Source of the DNA: Candidatus Hydrogenedentota bacterium
GTDB lineage: Bacteria; Hydrogenedentota; Hydrogenedentia; Hydrogenedentiales; GCA-2746185
DNA: 5,309 bases
Assembly: GCA_012965445.1 (NCBI GenBank)
Contig: DTSJ01000054.1
Span: 1-5,309, forward strand
Direction: 5' to 3'
Every line of letters starts with the position of its first letter. Within the stretch, counting starts at the first letter, position 1. The notes beneath the pieces were generated by a model. It did not search any database. It was not told where the DNA came from and saw only the letters and a program-made list of their open reading frames with translations. Shown piece after piece: positions 1-5,309 of the stretch. The position numbers and the translations under genes were made by a program.

Positions 1-229
1 GCTGTTCGGGAGTCTCACGCATAAAGCGTTCGCGCAGTCCGTTCACATCTTCGACCTTATCGTCTCTGCCGTTCACCAGACGCCTGTCGATTCCGCCAAA
101 CACTTCCTGATGCCTGAGACCGTCGTAGGTAATCAGTATGACGTTCTCGGTTTTCGTTTCGCTATAGACGTTGGGTATGAACATTGCCACGACGGCAACC
201 TGAACAACTACAAAAATTCGGATACGCAT
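1..229 (-). CDS. Alkaline phosphatase superfamily protein, secreted (N-terminal part; runs off the left edge)
   Basis: Reading the minus strand from ATG at 229-227 gives 76 residues with no stop before the window edge. Residues 1-23 look like a Sec signal peptide: MRIRIF, then a hydrophobic stretch of V, A, I and F, ending VYS before E24, a plausible signal-peptidase I site. Next comes NVILITYDGLR (residues 29-39), followed by EVFGG at 42-46. This matches the first strand and metal-binding Asp (D36) of a family annotated as alkaline-phosphatase or phosphoglyceromutase-like proteins, related to sulfatases and nucleotide pyrophosphatases. Such enzymes hydrolyse phosphate or sulfate esters with two bound metal ions and would act outside the inner membrane. 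The nucleophile and remaining metal ligands lie outside the window, so substrate and activity cannot be judged. The start is supported by an AGGAG eight bases upstream. The gene is divergent from the transporter at 445. Superfamily assignment is fairly secure; the exact reaction is unknown. Confidence 0.8.
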   Translation of the reverse strand, partial: MRIRIFVVVQVAVVAMFIPNVYSETKTENVILITYDGLRHQEVFGGIDRRLVNGRDDKVEDVNGLRERFMRETPEQ

Positions 230-237
230 GACCTGGA

Positions 238-242
238 CTCCT
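238..242 (-). promoter_or_regulatory. Ribosome binding site of the phosphatase-like gene
   Basis: The minus strand reads AGGAG here, eight bases before the ATG at 229-227. It is a near-consensus Shine-Dalgarno sequence at good spacing, and it fixes the start codon of the partial gene to its left. Confidence 0.7.
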
Positions 243-360
243 GTCTAAACCGTTACAGCTCGAAGACGTATACTTTACCAGCTTCGTGACCACGGATGCA
301 GTCCGCGGGCAGAATAGATCGGTGCCTATTGGCTCTTTGCCGTACCGAATCTGACAGCGT

Positions 361-389
361 TTTACTCGGTATCAGAATTCTGCTAACAT
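361..389 (+). promoter_or_regulatory. Candidate sigma70-type promoter of the RND transporter gene
   Basis: TTTACT (361-366, four of six matches to TTGACA) is separated by 17 bases from TAACAT (384-389, four of six matches to TATAAT). The -10 is preceded by TG at 381-382, the extended -10 arrangement. Transcription would begin near base 396 and leave a leader of about 50 bases before the ATG at 445. The match is moderate, and the host's sigma-factor preferences are unknown. Confidence 0.4.
370..385. promoter_or_regulatory. Imperfect palindrome inside the candidate promoter (possible operator)
   Basis: The core CAGAATTCTG (373-382) is a perfect 10-bp palindrome. Extending to 16 bp, TATCAGAATTCTGCTA, seven of eight arm pairs match; only T372/C383 fails. 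It lies in the spacer and runs into the -10 hexamer, where a dimeric repressor could block RNA polymerase. A 10-bp palindrome can arise by chance in a few kilobases, so this is a candidate only. Confidence 0.25.
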
Positions 390-423
390 ATCCCAAGCAT
401 CTGGAAATCTGACAATTGAGTCC

Positions 424-430
424 GGGGGAG
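424..430 (+). promoter_or_regulatory. Purine-rich, distant Shine-Dalgarno-like site of the RND transporter gene
   Basis: GGGGGAG is the only strong purine run ahead of the ATG at 445, but 14 bases lie between them, more than the usual 5-9. A weaker GTAAG at 436-440 is four bases from the ATG. No alternative in-frame ATG, GTG or TTG start is placed better, and the protein begins naturally at 445. Translation initiation may therefore be weak. Confidence 0.35.
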
Positions 431-444
431 CGTTTGTAAGCCTT

Positions 445-2751
445 ATGCTGGAAGCATTTTACACCAAGTATGCGCAGGGCATCGTCCGTCGGCGATGGCT
501 GTGTATTCTCCTCAGTATCGTCGTACTGGGTATCACCGCGTCCGGTGCGCCCCGCATCATTTTCGATGACAACTACCGCATTTTCTTCAGCCCGGACAAT
601 CCTCATTTACAGGCCCTCGACGCGCTCGAAGAGACCTACGCCAAGGAAGAAGTAATTCTCTTTGTTCTGGCGCCCCAAAGCGGTGATGTGTTCACCCGCG
701 AATCGCTCGGCGCCGTTGAATGGCTGTCCGAAGAGGCGTGGCAGATTACCCACAGCACGCGCGTCGATTCAGTTACGCGGTTCCAGCATTCATACGCCAA
801 CGAAGACGACATCATCATCGAAAACCTCGTTACCGATGCTCTCGATCTTACCGACGAAGAAGTGGAAGCGGTAAGGACGATCGCCCTGAACGAAATCGAA
901 CTGGTCAGCAGACTGATCTCCAAAACCGGGCATGTGACCGCCGTCGCCTCTACGCTCGTATTGCCGGGAGTCGCCTCTGGCGAACGCGAAGCGCCAATAG
1001 CCGATACCCGCGCGCTCGTAGCCGCATTTGAAGAGAGATATCCCGACATCGATGTCTACCTTACGGGCGGAGCAGTATTGTCCACGATGTTTACGGAATA
1101 CACGATGGCGGACATGACGCTGCTCACCCCCCTGATGTACCTTCTGATTTTTGTCGTTATCGGCTTCACGTTACGTTCGGTGACCGCCACCCTGGCATCG
1201 GTCATTGTCATCATGCTGTCTGTCGTGTCCGCACTGGGCCTGGCCGGATGGTTCGACCTTCATATCACCGCCCCGTCATCCGCCATGCCGACAATCGTGA
1301 TGACGCTCGCCGTGGCAGATTGTATCCACGTCCTCACGACCTTTCTCCAACAGGTGCGAACGGGATCGACCAGAGCCGAGGCTGTCGAGAACACTATCCG
1401 GCTGAATTTCACGCCCATATTCATCACCTCCATGACCACGGCGCTCGGCCTTTTGACGACGCAATTCAGCGACGTGCCGCCGCTCCAGACATACGGCGTG
1501 ATGACCGCGATGGGCGTAGGCATGGCATGGTTTTACTCCATTTTCTTTCTGCCCGCATTGATGACCATATTGCCGGCACCGAAAGTGAAGGCAGTCTCCG
1601 GAGAGACGCCGTCAAGACTGTCGGACCTCGGTGAACTTGTGATTCAACGGCGCAGACCCATTCTCGCGATTGCAGCCATCGCAACAGTCGGATGCAGCCT
1701 GGGCCTGTACGGAATCGAGTTCCGCAACGACTGGCTGAACTGGTTCAGCCCCAGCACGCCCTTCCGGCAGGATGCGGAGTTCGTATCTGACAATCTCTCG
1801 GGCATCAACGCGCTCGAATTCTCCATCCCCGCCAAAGGTCCCGGCGGCATCAGCGATCCGGAGTATCTCGATCACCTAGATCGCTTTGCCGTCTGGACGC
1901 GCGAGTTGCCCCGGGTCGATCACGTACATACGCTGGCCGACCGCATGAAACAACTGAACATGAACATGCACAGCGACGACGAGGAATACTACCGCATCCC
2001 CGAAGAAGCCGCCTTGGCCGCCCAGTATCTGCTGCTCTACGAAATGTCACTTCCTTACGGACAGGATCTGAACAACGAAATAAATATCGACAAATCGGCC
2101 ACCCGCGTCATGGTTATTACGCAGGAGAACGACTCGAAAGAAGTAAACCGGATTAAGATTGCATGCGAAACTTGGCTCGCCGAGAACGCGCCCGCCTACA
2201 TGGCCTCAAAAGCAACGGGGAATGGGGTCATGTTCGCCAGCATCGCCGAACGCACCATTCGCGGCATCGTCATTACAACGCCCATCGCGCTCATCGTAGT
2301 CTCACTCCTGCTCATCGGCCTGTTCAAAAGCGTGCGATTCGGCCTGATAAGCCTCATTCCCAATCTCGTACCCATCGTCGCAGCCTTCGGTGTGTGGGGA
2401 TTTCTGTTCGGACGCATCAATTTCGGCGTCGCGTGTGTCGCGGGACTCAGCATTGGGATCGTCGTTGATGACACCGTCCACTTCATGTCCAAATACCTCC
2501 GCGCACGACGACAAGAAAACATGACCCCCGAAGATGCCGTTCGCTATACCTTTTCCACCGTCGGCCCAGCGCTCATCAGCACATCAGTCACCCTGATCAT
2601 GGGATTTTCGGTCATGCTGCTCTCCTCCTTCAAATTCAACGCAAACATGGGCCTGCTCGCCGCCATTGCCATCGCTTTCGCCCTCGCGGCAGACCTTTTT
2701 CTATTGCCCGCAGTGCTGCTCACGCTGGATCGCCATCGCACAGAGCCCTAA
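445..2751 (+). CDS. RND-superfamily (MMPL/COG1033-type) inner-membrane transporter
   Basis: A complete 768-residue protein with the duplicated layout of RND/MMPL exporters. A first membrane helix (about 18-36) is followed by a periplasmic domain (about 37-225), then a five-helix block (about 226-376). A second-half first helix (about 404-423) is followed by a second periplasmic domain (about 424-605) and a final five-helix block (about 606-760). The helix after each loop carries the putative proton-relay acid: VADCIHV with D292, and GIVVDDTVHF with D675/D676. TGG at 207-209 and D223-M224 just before helix 2 fit the COG1033 pattern. Such proteins use proton-motive force to move hydrophobic substrates or lipids out of the inner membrane; the substrate here is unknown. 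At 768 residues it is shorter than AcrB-type pumps (about 1,000), and no adaptor or outer-membrane channel gene is in the window. It probably has its own promoter at 361-389. It converges on the DUF2959/AsmA pair with a 19-bp gap. Family call is strong; function is inferred. Confidence 0.9.
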   Translation: MLEAFYTKYAQGIVRRRWLCILLSIVVLGITASGAPRIIFDDNYRIFFSPDNPHLQALDALEETYAKEEVILFVLAPQSGDVFTRESLGAVEWLSEEAWQITHSTRVDSVTRFQHSYANEDDIIIENLVTDALDLTDEEVEAVRTIALNEIELVSRLISKTGHVTAVASTLVLPGVASGEREAPIADTRALVAAFEERYPDIDVYLTGGAVLSTMFTEYTMADMTLLTPLMYLLIFVVIGFTLRSVTATLASVIVIMLSVVSALGLAGWFDLHITAPSSAMPTIVMTLAVADCIHVLTTFLQQVRTGSTRAEAVENTIRLNFTPIFITSMTTALGLLTTQFSDVPPLQTYGVMTAMGVGMAWFYSIFFLPALMTILPAPKVKAVSGETPSRLSDLGELVIQRRRPILAIAAIATVGCSLGLYGIEFRNDWLNWFSPSTPFRQDAEFVSDNLSGINALEFSIPAKGPGGISDPEYLDHLDRFAVWTRELPRVDHVHTLADRMKQLNMNMHSDDEEYYRIPEEAALAAQYLLLYEMSLPYGQDLNNEINIDKSATRVMVITQENDSKEVNRIKIACETWLAENAPAYMASKATGNGVMFASIAERTIRGIVITTPIALIVVSLLLIGLFKSVRFGLISLIPNLVPIVAAFGVWGFLFGRINFGVACVAGLSIGIVVDDTVHFMSKYLRARRQENMTPEDAVRYTFSTVGPALISTSVTLIMGFSVMLLSSFKFNANMGLLAAIAIAFALAADLFLLPAVLLTLDRHRTEP

Positions 2752-2770
2752 GCCTTCTCGCTGCGAACTC
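2752..2770. other. Convergent intergenic gap without a clear terminator
   Basis: Only 19 bp separate the transporter stop (TAA, 2749-2751) from the DUF2959 stop (TAG on the minus strand, 2773-2771). The only inverted repeat I see is TCGCTG (2758-2763) with CAGCGA (2780-2785): a 6-bp stem, a 16-base loop and no U-tract. It is unlikely to act as an intrinsic terminator, so the transcripts may overlap at their 3' ends. Confidence 0.5.
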
Positions 2771-3397
2771 CTATCCGTCCAGCGAATCGATGAAGGTGTT
2801 CGCCTCGTTGATAGACTTCTCCATTTCCTGGATCAGCAAGGAGACATCGGACTGGATACTGACAAGTTCGTTCTGGAGTGAAGTGATTGCGCGCGCGTTG
2901 AGGTTGTGCTTCAGGAACAGTACCTGATCTCGAAACGGCACGAGTACCGGCTCGATTTTTGACTCCGCATTTCGCATGGCGCACTTTCGTGTCCGACAAT
3001 CGATCCGCGCTTTGACGCCGCAGCTCCGCGCTGCTGTATTGATCCAGCTCTTTTTCCCATTCGGCAAACAGAGCATTCGCGACATGCTCCACATCTTCGA
3101 TGCTTTTATGGACAGCTTCGGCCCGCGACTCACTGCGCTCAAGTTCCTTGTTCAGGCGTTTGTCGTGCGCTTCAAGGTCGCCGCCGTCGAACTGCGTGAC
3201 TGCGCTGAACTCTTTCAGGGCCGACTTGGCTGCTCCTTGGTCGCTTCCTGATCATCGCGCGCACCCTCGATTCGATTCACGAGGATCTTGCGCTTCTGCA
3301 CTCCGAACTTTTCCATCGTCTCGTAATACACCGTCTGACATCCGGGAAAAATCAGCACAGCGCACAAAAGTATCGATAATCGGCTTCTACCTGTCAT
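2771..3397 (-). pseudogene. DUF2959-family lipoprotein gene, broken by two frame-changing lesions
   Basis: The homology spans three minus-strand segments. Segment A (3397-3230, 56 residues) begins with a lipoprotein-like signal: SILLCAVLIFPGC, candidate lipid-bearing Cys20 (the lipobox FPGC is imperfect). It continues YYETMEKFGVQKR and ILVNRIEGARD, typical of DUF2959. This frame then runs to a TGA at 3217-3215. Segment B (3227-2979, 83 residues) lies in another frame and holds QFDGGDLEA, EDVEHVANALFAEWEKELDQ and YSSAELRR. Segment C (2977-2774, 68 residues, same frame as A) holds MRNAESKIEPVL, FRDQVLFLKHNLNARA and the C-terminus, with a TAG stop at 2773-2771. Joined, the segments give about 208 residues, close to the family's usual 210-220 as I recall it. 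DUF2959 proteins are predicted helical, coiled-coil-like periplasmic lipoproteins of unknown function. The ATG at 3397 follows AGAGAG with a six-base gap, 18 bp after the AsmA stop. As written, only a 60-residue product is possible. Sequence error remains an alternative, especially for the first lesion. Confidence 0.75.
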
Positions 3398-3403
3398 AAA
3401 AAA

Positions 3404-3410
3404 CTCTCTA
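3404..3410 (-). promoter_or_regulatory. Ribosome binding site of the DUF2959-like gene
   Basis: The minus strand reads TAGAGAG and then six T residues before the ATG at 3397-3395. The spacing is good although the match to AGGAGG is modest. It lies in the short gap after the AsmA stop, which fits translation from a shared message. Confidence 0.45.
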
Positions 3411-3423
3411 GTTCTCTAGTTCT
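3408..3423. repeat. Exact 8-bp tandem duplication at the AsmA stop / DUF2959 leader
   Basis: CTAGTTCT occurs twice back to back, at 3408-3415 and 3416-3423. On the minus strand this is AGAACTAG repeated. One copy supplies the AsmA stop codon TAG (3418-3416). The other repeats TAG eight bases later and supplies the start of the purine-rich region used as ribosome binding site by the next gene. Confidence 0.85.
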
Positions 3424-5309
3424 TCTTTTTCTTGTTGCCGCCCAACAGACTCTTGAACCCGCCCACCAGGCTTTCCTTGAGTGACGATTCGCCGTCGGAC
3501 GATTTGGCGGAACCGGAATCTGACTCTCCCACGAGATTGTTCAACAACTGCTCGCCGATCTCGTCTCCAATTTCCTCCTTAATCATGTCTTCCACTTCAT
3601 TGCGCACCACACCTTTGGCGACATCTTTGAGGATCCCGGATATGTCCGGCGTGGTCGTGATATCCGGCGGGATACCCGTAATTTTGACAGGGAAAGACAT
3701 TCGACCCTGATTATCGAGCAGTCCGCGAAGTTCTTTGACCTGATCAACCATGTCAGCCGAGAAATCCTTGTCGAAATGGATGACCGAATCCAGATTCAGG
3801 TTAGTGTCCAGACCGATGGTTCCCAATGCGTCCAGCATGAAAAAATCGCTGACGATTTTCATATCGCTCGAAGTCAGCAGTTCCTTCGCAAGCGTAAAAC
3901 TCCCGGATACTTCGTGCAGTACGGTATGGTCATCTGCAAGAAAATTCTGAAGGCCGCTCGGTACCACGTCCAGCAGTGCCCCGCCGATAAACGGCAAATT
4001 GGTGACAGAACCTAGCACTTCCTGACCCAGGTTTACATCCTTGATCAGCCCGTCGCCCATGAGCACCCGGATCTGACCTGTCAGCGAAGGCATCATGTTT
4101 TCGTCCAATGTGCCGCCCATTTTTCCGCTGAGCTCCTTGACCGTTCCCATGATCGCGATCGGCATGTCCGGCGCAAGAGCAGGCACGAGTTCTTCGATCA
4201 GCATGCCGCCGGATTTCAGTTCAGAGGTAAACGGATACGTCGGATCGTCAATTTTCAATCCCGTCGTCAAACTTGCTTCACCACCGAAGGCGTTCATCAC
4301 GAAGGGATCGAGTCTCCCCGTAGTCGGGTTCATCGCAGCGGCCATGTTTACTTTGAACGGCGCGCCGTTGAGCGTCCCGGCAAGATTTTCGGCTTTTACC
4401 GATTGCTTGGCTTCCGTTGCCTCCAGCGAAAAACTCCCGCCCATATTGTCGAAGCCGATCAGATCTTCGATGCCCGCCGCGAGACCAGACACCGTTATCG
4501 AACCACTCGACTGATAGCCGGTCGGAGTAAAGGCGAACTGCACATCCGGCTTGAGGGTGCCTTTGACTCCGAATTCTATGGCGGCGGGTGCAAAAATCTC
4601 GAAGAAGGGCTGCATCTGGTCGAGTACGAGGCCGTCCGAAGTGATGGTAATCGTCTTGTCCGAATCGCTCTGGCTCAGCTCCCCGGCGACATTTAGCGAA
4701 CTTCCCAATGCAGACGCGCTCAACTGGTCGAGTCCGATAACTCCGTCCTTCAATCCGTAGCGAAGCTCATCGCCGCCATAAGTAAATTCGATCGTCTCCA
4801 TAAACACGCCGCCGCCGTCCACGTCGGAGAAGACAGCCCGGTCATCTGCGAACTGAAACGACGCGTCGAGGTCCAGCTCCTTGACCGTGTATTCCTCATC
4901 CGCGATTTTGTTCTTCCAGATAAGCGTTGCGTTTCGCAGGGCAAAGGACTGCAAGTCAATCGTCATCTCTATGTCCGTCGGAGTTTCCGTGGATTCAGCA
5001 GCGTCGCCGCCCGAAGCCGCCTCTGATGCGCCTCGCGGCAGACCTTCAATGAATATCCCGTCCTCCTCGCGAAGAACAGTGATACTTGGACCGATGACAT
5101 CCAGAGTCGTAATCGAGATTTTGCCCGTAAGCAGCGGAATCAGCTTCAGATCCAGATTGACCTGCTCAATGGTAATCGTTTTCTCTGGATCGTCCACGTC
5201 AGCGACTTTTGCCGAATCGATAACGACATGCGCCGAGGGGAAAATCGATACCGAAAGATTGCCCAGCGTGACGGTACTGCCAAGACTTTCGCTGGCAAGC
5301 CGTTCCAAT
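3416..5309 (-). CDS. AsmA-family protein (C-terminal 630 residues; start lies beyond the right edge)
   Basis: The minus-strand frame is open from the window edge to TAG at 3418-3416. The first complete codon, 5308-5306, is TTG and is best read as an internal Leu, because the N-terminal membrane helix expected of AsmA proteins is missing. The visible part opens with ERLASESLGSTVTLG and SVSIFPSAHVVIDSAKVAD, the hallmark AsmA start (a 'LGs.Vt.g..svs.fPs..v.id...va' pattern). A Ser/Ala/Glu-rich linker follows at about 92-112, then long alternating beta-strand sequence. The region around 340-510 (FGGEASL, LSGKMGGTLD, GDGLIKDVNLGQEVL, SGSFTLA) resembles the AsmA C-terminal domain. The tail has a charged helical segment (560-593), a Ser-rich spacer, and an ending in KKKKN. 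AsmA-family proteins are anchored in the inner membrane and form a groove across the periplasm, implicated in phospholipid transport to the outer membrane. The gene is followed after 18 bp by the DUF2959-like gene, a probable operon. Family call is strong; substrate is unknown. Confidence 0.88.
   Translation of the reverse strand, partial: LERLASESLGSTVTLGNLSVSIFPSAHVVIDSAKVADVDDPEKTITIEQVNLDLKLIPLLTGKISITTLDVIGPSITVLREEDGIFIEGLPRGASEAASGGDAAESTETPTDIEMTIDLQSFALRNATLIWKNKIADEEYTVKELDLDASFQFADDRAVFSDVDGGGVFMETIEFTYGGDELRYGLKDGVIGLDQLSASALGSSLNVAGELSQSDSDKTITITSDGLVLDQMQPFFEIFAPAAIEFGVKGTLKPDVQFAFTPTGYQSSGSITVSGLAAGIEDLIGFDNMGGSFSLEATEAKQSVKAENLAGTLNGAPFKVNMAAAMNPTTGRLDPFVMNAFGGEASLTTGLKIDDPTYPFTSELKSGGMLIEELVPALAPDMPIAIMGTVKELSGKMGGTLDENMMPSLTGQIRVLMGDGLIKDVNLGQEVLGSVTNLPFIGGALLDVVPSGLQNFLADDHTVLHEVSGSFTLAKELLTSSDMKIVSDFFMLDALGTIGLDTNLNLDSVIHFDKDFSADMVDQVKELRGLLDNQGRMSFPVKITGIPPDITTTPDISGILKDVAKGVVRNEVEDMIKEEIGDEIGEQLLNNLVGESDSGSAKSSDGESSLKESLVGGFKSLLGGNKKKKN

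Larger units (their letters stand above)
230..444. other. Divergent intergenic region between the phosphatase-like gene and the RND transporter
   Basis: These 215 bp separate two divergently transcribed genes and should hold both promoters. I see a plausible plus-strand promoter (361-389), an imperfect palindrome over it (370-385), and Shine-Dalgarno-like sites at each end. On the minus strand a TATACG at about 266-271 could be a -10 element for the phosphatase gene, but I find no well-spaced -35. A long minus-strand reading frame enters this region from inside the transporter gene. Its product is low-complexity and resembles nothing I know, so I treat it as a shadow. Confidence 0.6.

Noticed and set aside
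253..606. Minus-strand open frame of 117 codons across the intergenic region and the 5' end of the transporter gene.
   Set aside because: Most of it is antisense to a clear transporter. Its composition is low-complexity with no domain I recognise, and it has no convincing ribosome binding site.
636..1049. Minus-strand open frame of 137 codons, Ser/Thr-rich.
   Set aside because: Wholly antisense to the transporter's first periplasmic domain; the Ser/Thr bias is what the reverse of such codons yields.
2758..2785. Inverted repeat TCGCTG / CAGCGA as a terminator between the convergent genes.
   Set aside because: The stem is only 6 bp, the loop is 16 bases, there is no T-run on either side, and it overlaps the end of the DUF2959 gene.
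3215..3235. Programmed ribosomal frameshift as the explanation of the first DUF2959 frame change.
   Set aside because: A -1 slip would land in the right frame, but there is no slippery heptamer, and a second unrelated frame change with missing residues follows downstream.
2976..3399. Plus-strand open frames of about 91 and 99 codons over the DUF2959 region.
   Set aside because: The minus strand carries clear DUF2959 homology over the same bases, and these translations resemble no family I know.
4095..4514. Plus-strand open frame of 139 codons inside the AsmA region.
   Set aside because: Antisense to the AsmA coding sequence, Ser/Pro-rich, no recognisable domain; a shadow frame.
5306..5308. 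TTG at 5308-5306 as the true start of the AsmA gene.
   Set aside because: It would leave the protein without the N-terminal membrane anchor found in AsmA proteins. The frame is simply cut by the window edge.

Overview
The window looks like chromosomal DNA of a Gram-negative (diderm) bacterium. It is moderately GC-rich by eye and densely coded. It carries four protein-coding loci, all with cell-envelope signatures: a secreted alkaline-phosphatase-superfamily enzyme, an RND/MMPL-type inner-membrane transporter, a DUF2959-type lipoprotein gene that is broken, and an AsmA-family protein. The style of the phosphatase N-terminus and the stand-alone COG1033-type transporter would suit a PVC-group or related environmental bacterium, but these genes also occur in Proteobacteria. 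I would not assign a phylum from this window alone. I see no tRNA, rRNA, CRISPR array, insertion sequence or phage gene.

Layout: bases 1-229 (minus) hold the N-terminal 76 residues of the phosphatase-like protein, which runs off the left edge. Bases 230-444 are a divergent intergenic region. It contains a good Shine-Dalgarno site for the phosphatase, a plausible sigma70-type promoter for the transporter, and an imperfect palindrome inside that promoter. Bases 445-2751 (plus) encode a complete 768-residue RND-superfamily transporter with two membrane halves. After a 19-bp convergent gap, bases 2771-3397 (minus) hold the DUF2959-like lipoprotein gene. Its homology runs through three successive segments that change frame twice, so it reads as a pseudogene unless the lesions are sequence errors. 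Bases 3416-5309 (minus) hold the C-terminal 630 residues of an AsmA-family protein, whose start lies beyond the right edge. Only 18 bp separate it from the downstream lipoprotein gene, so the two probably form one operon.

How the genes may work together: AsmA-family proteins are linked to lipid transport between the two membranes, and RND/MMPL proteins often move lipids or other hydrophobic molecules. The convergent pair could therefore serve envelope lipid homeostasis. This is inference from family membership and proximity only. The most notable thing in the window is the damaged DUF2959 gene, with one single-base lesion and one short internal deletion. An exact 8-bp tandem duplication also sits on the AsmA stop codon and reaches into the ribosome-binding region of the next gene. 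I did not find convincing evidence of a wholly new system.
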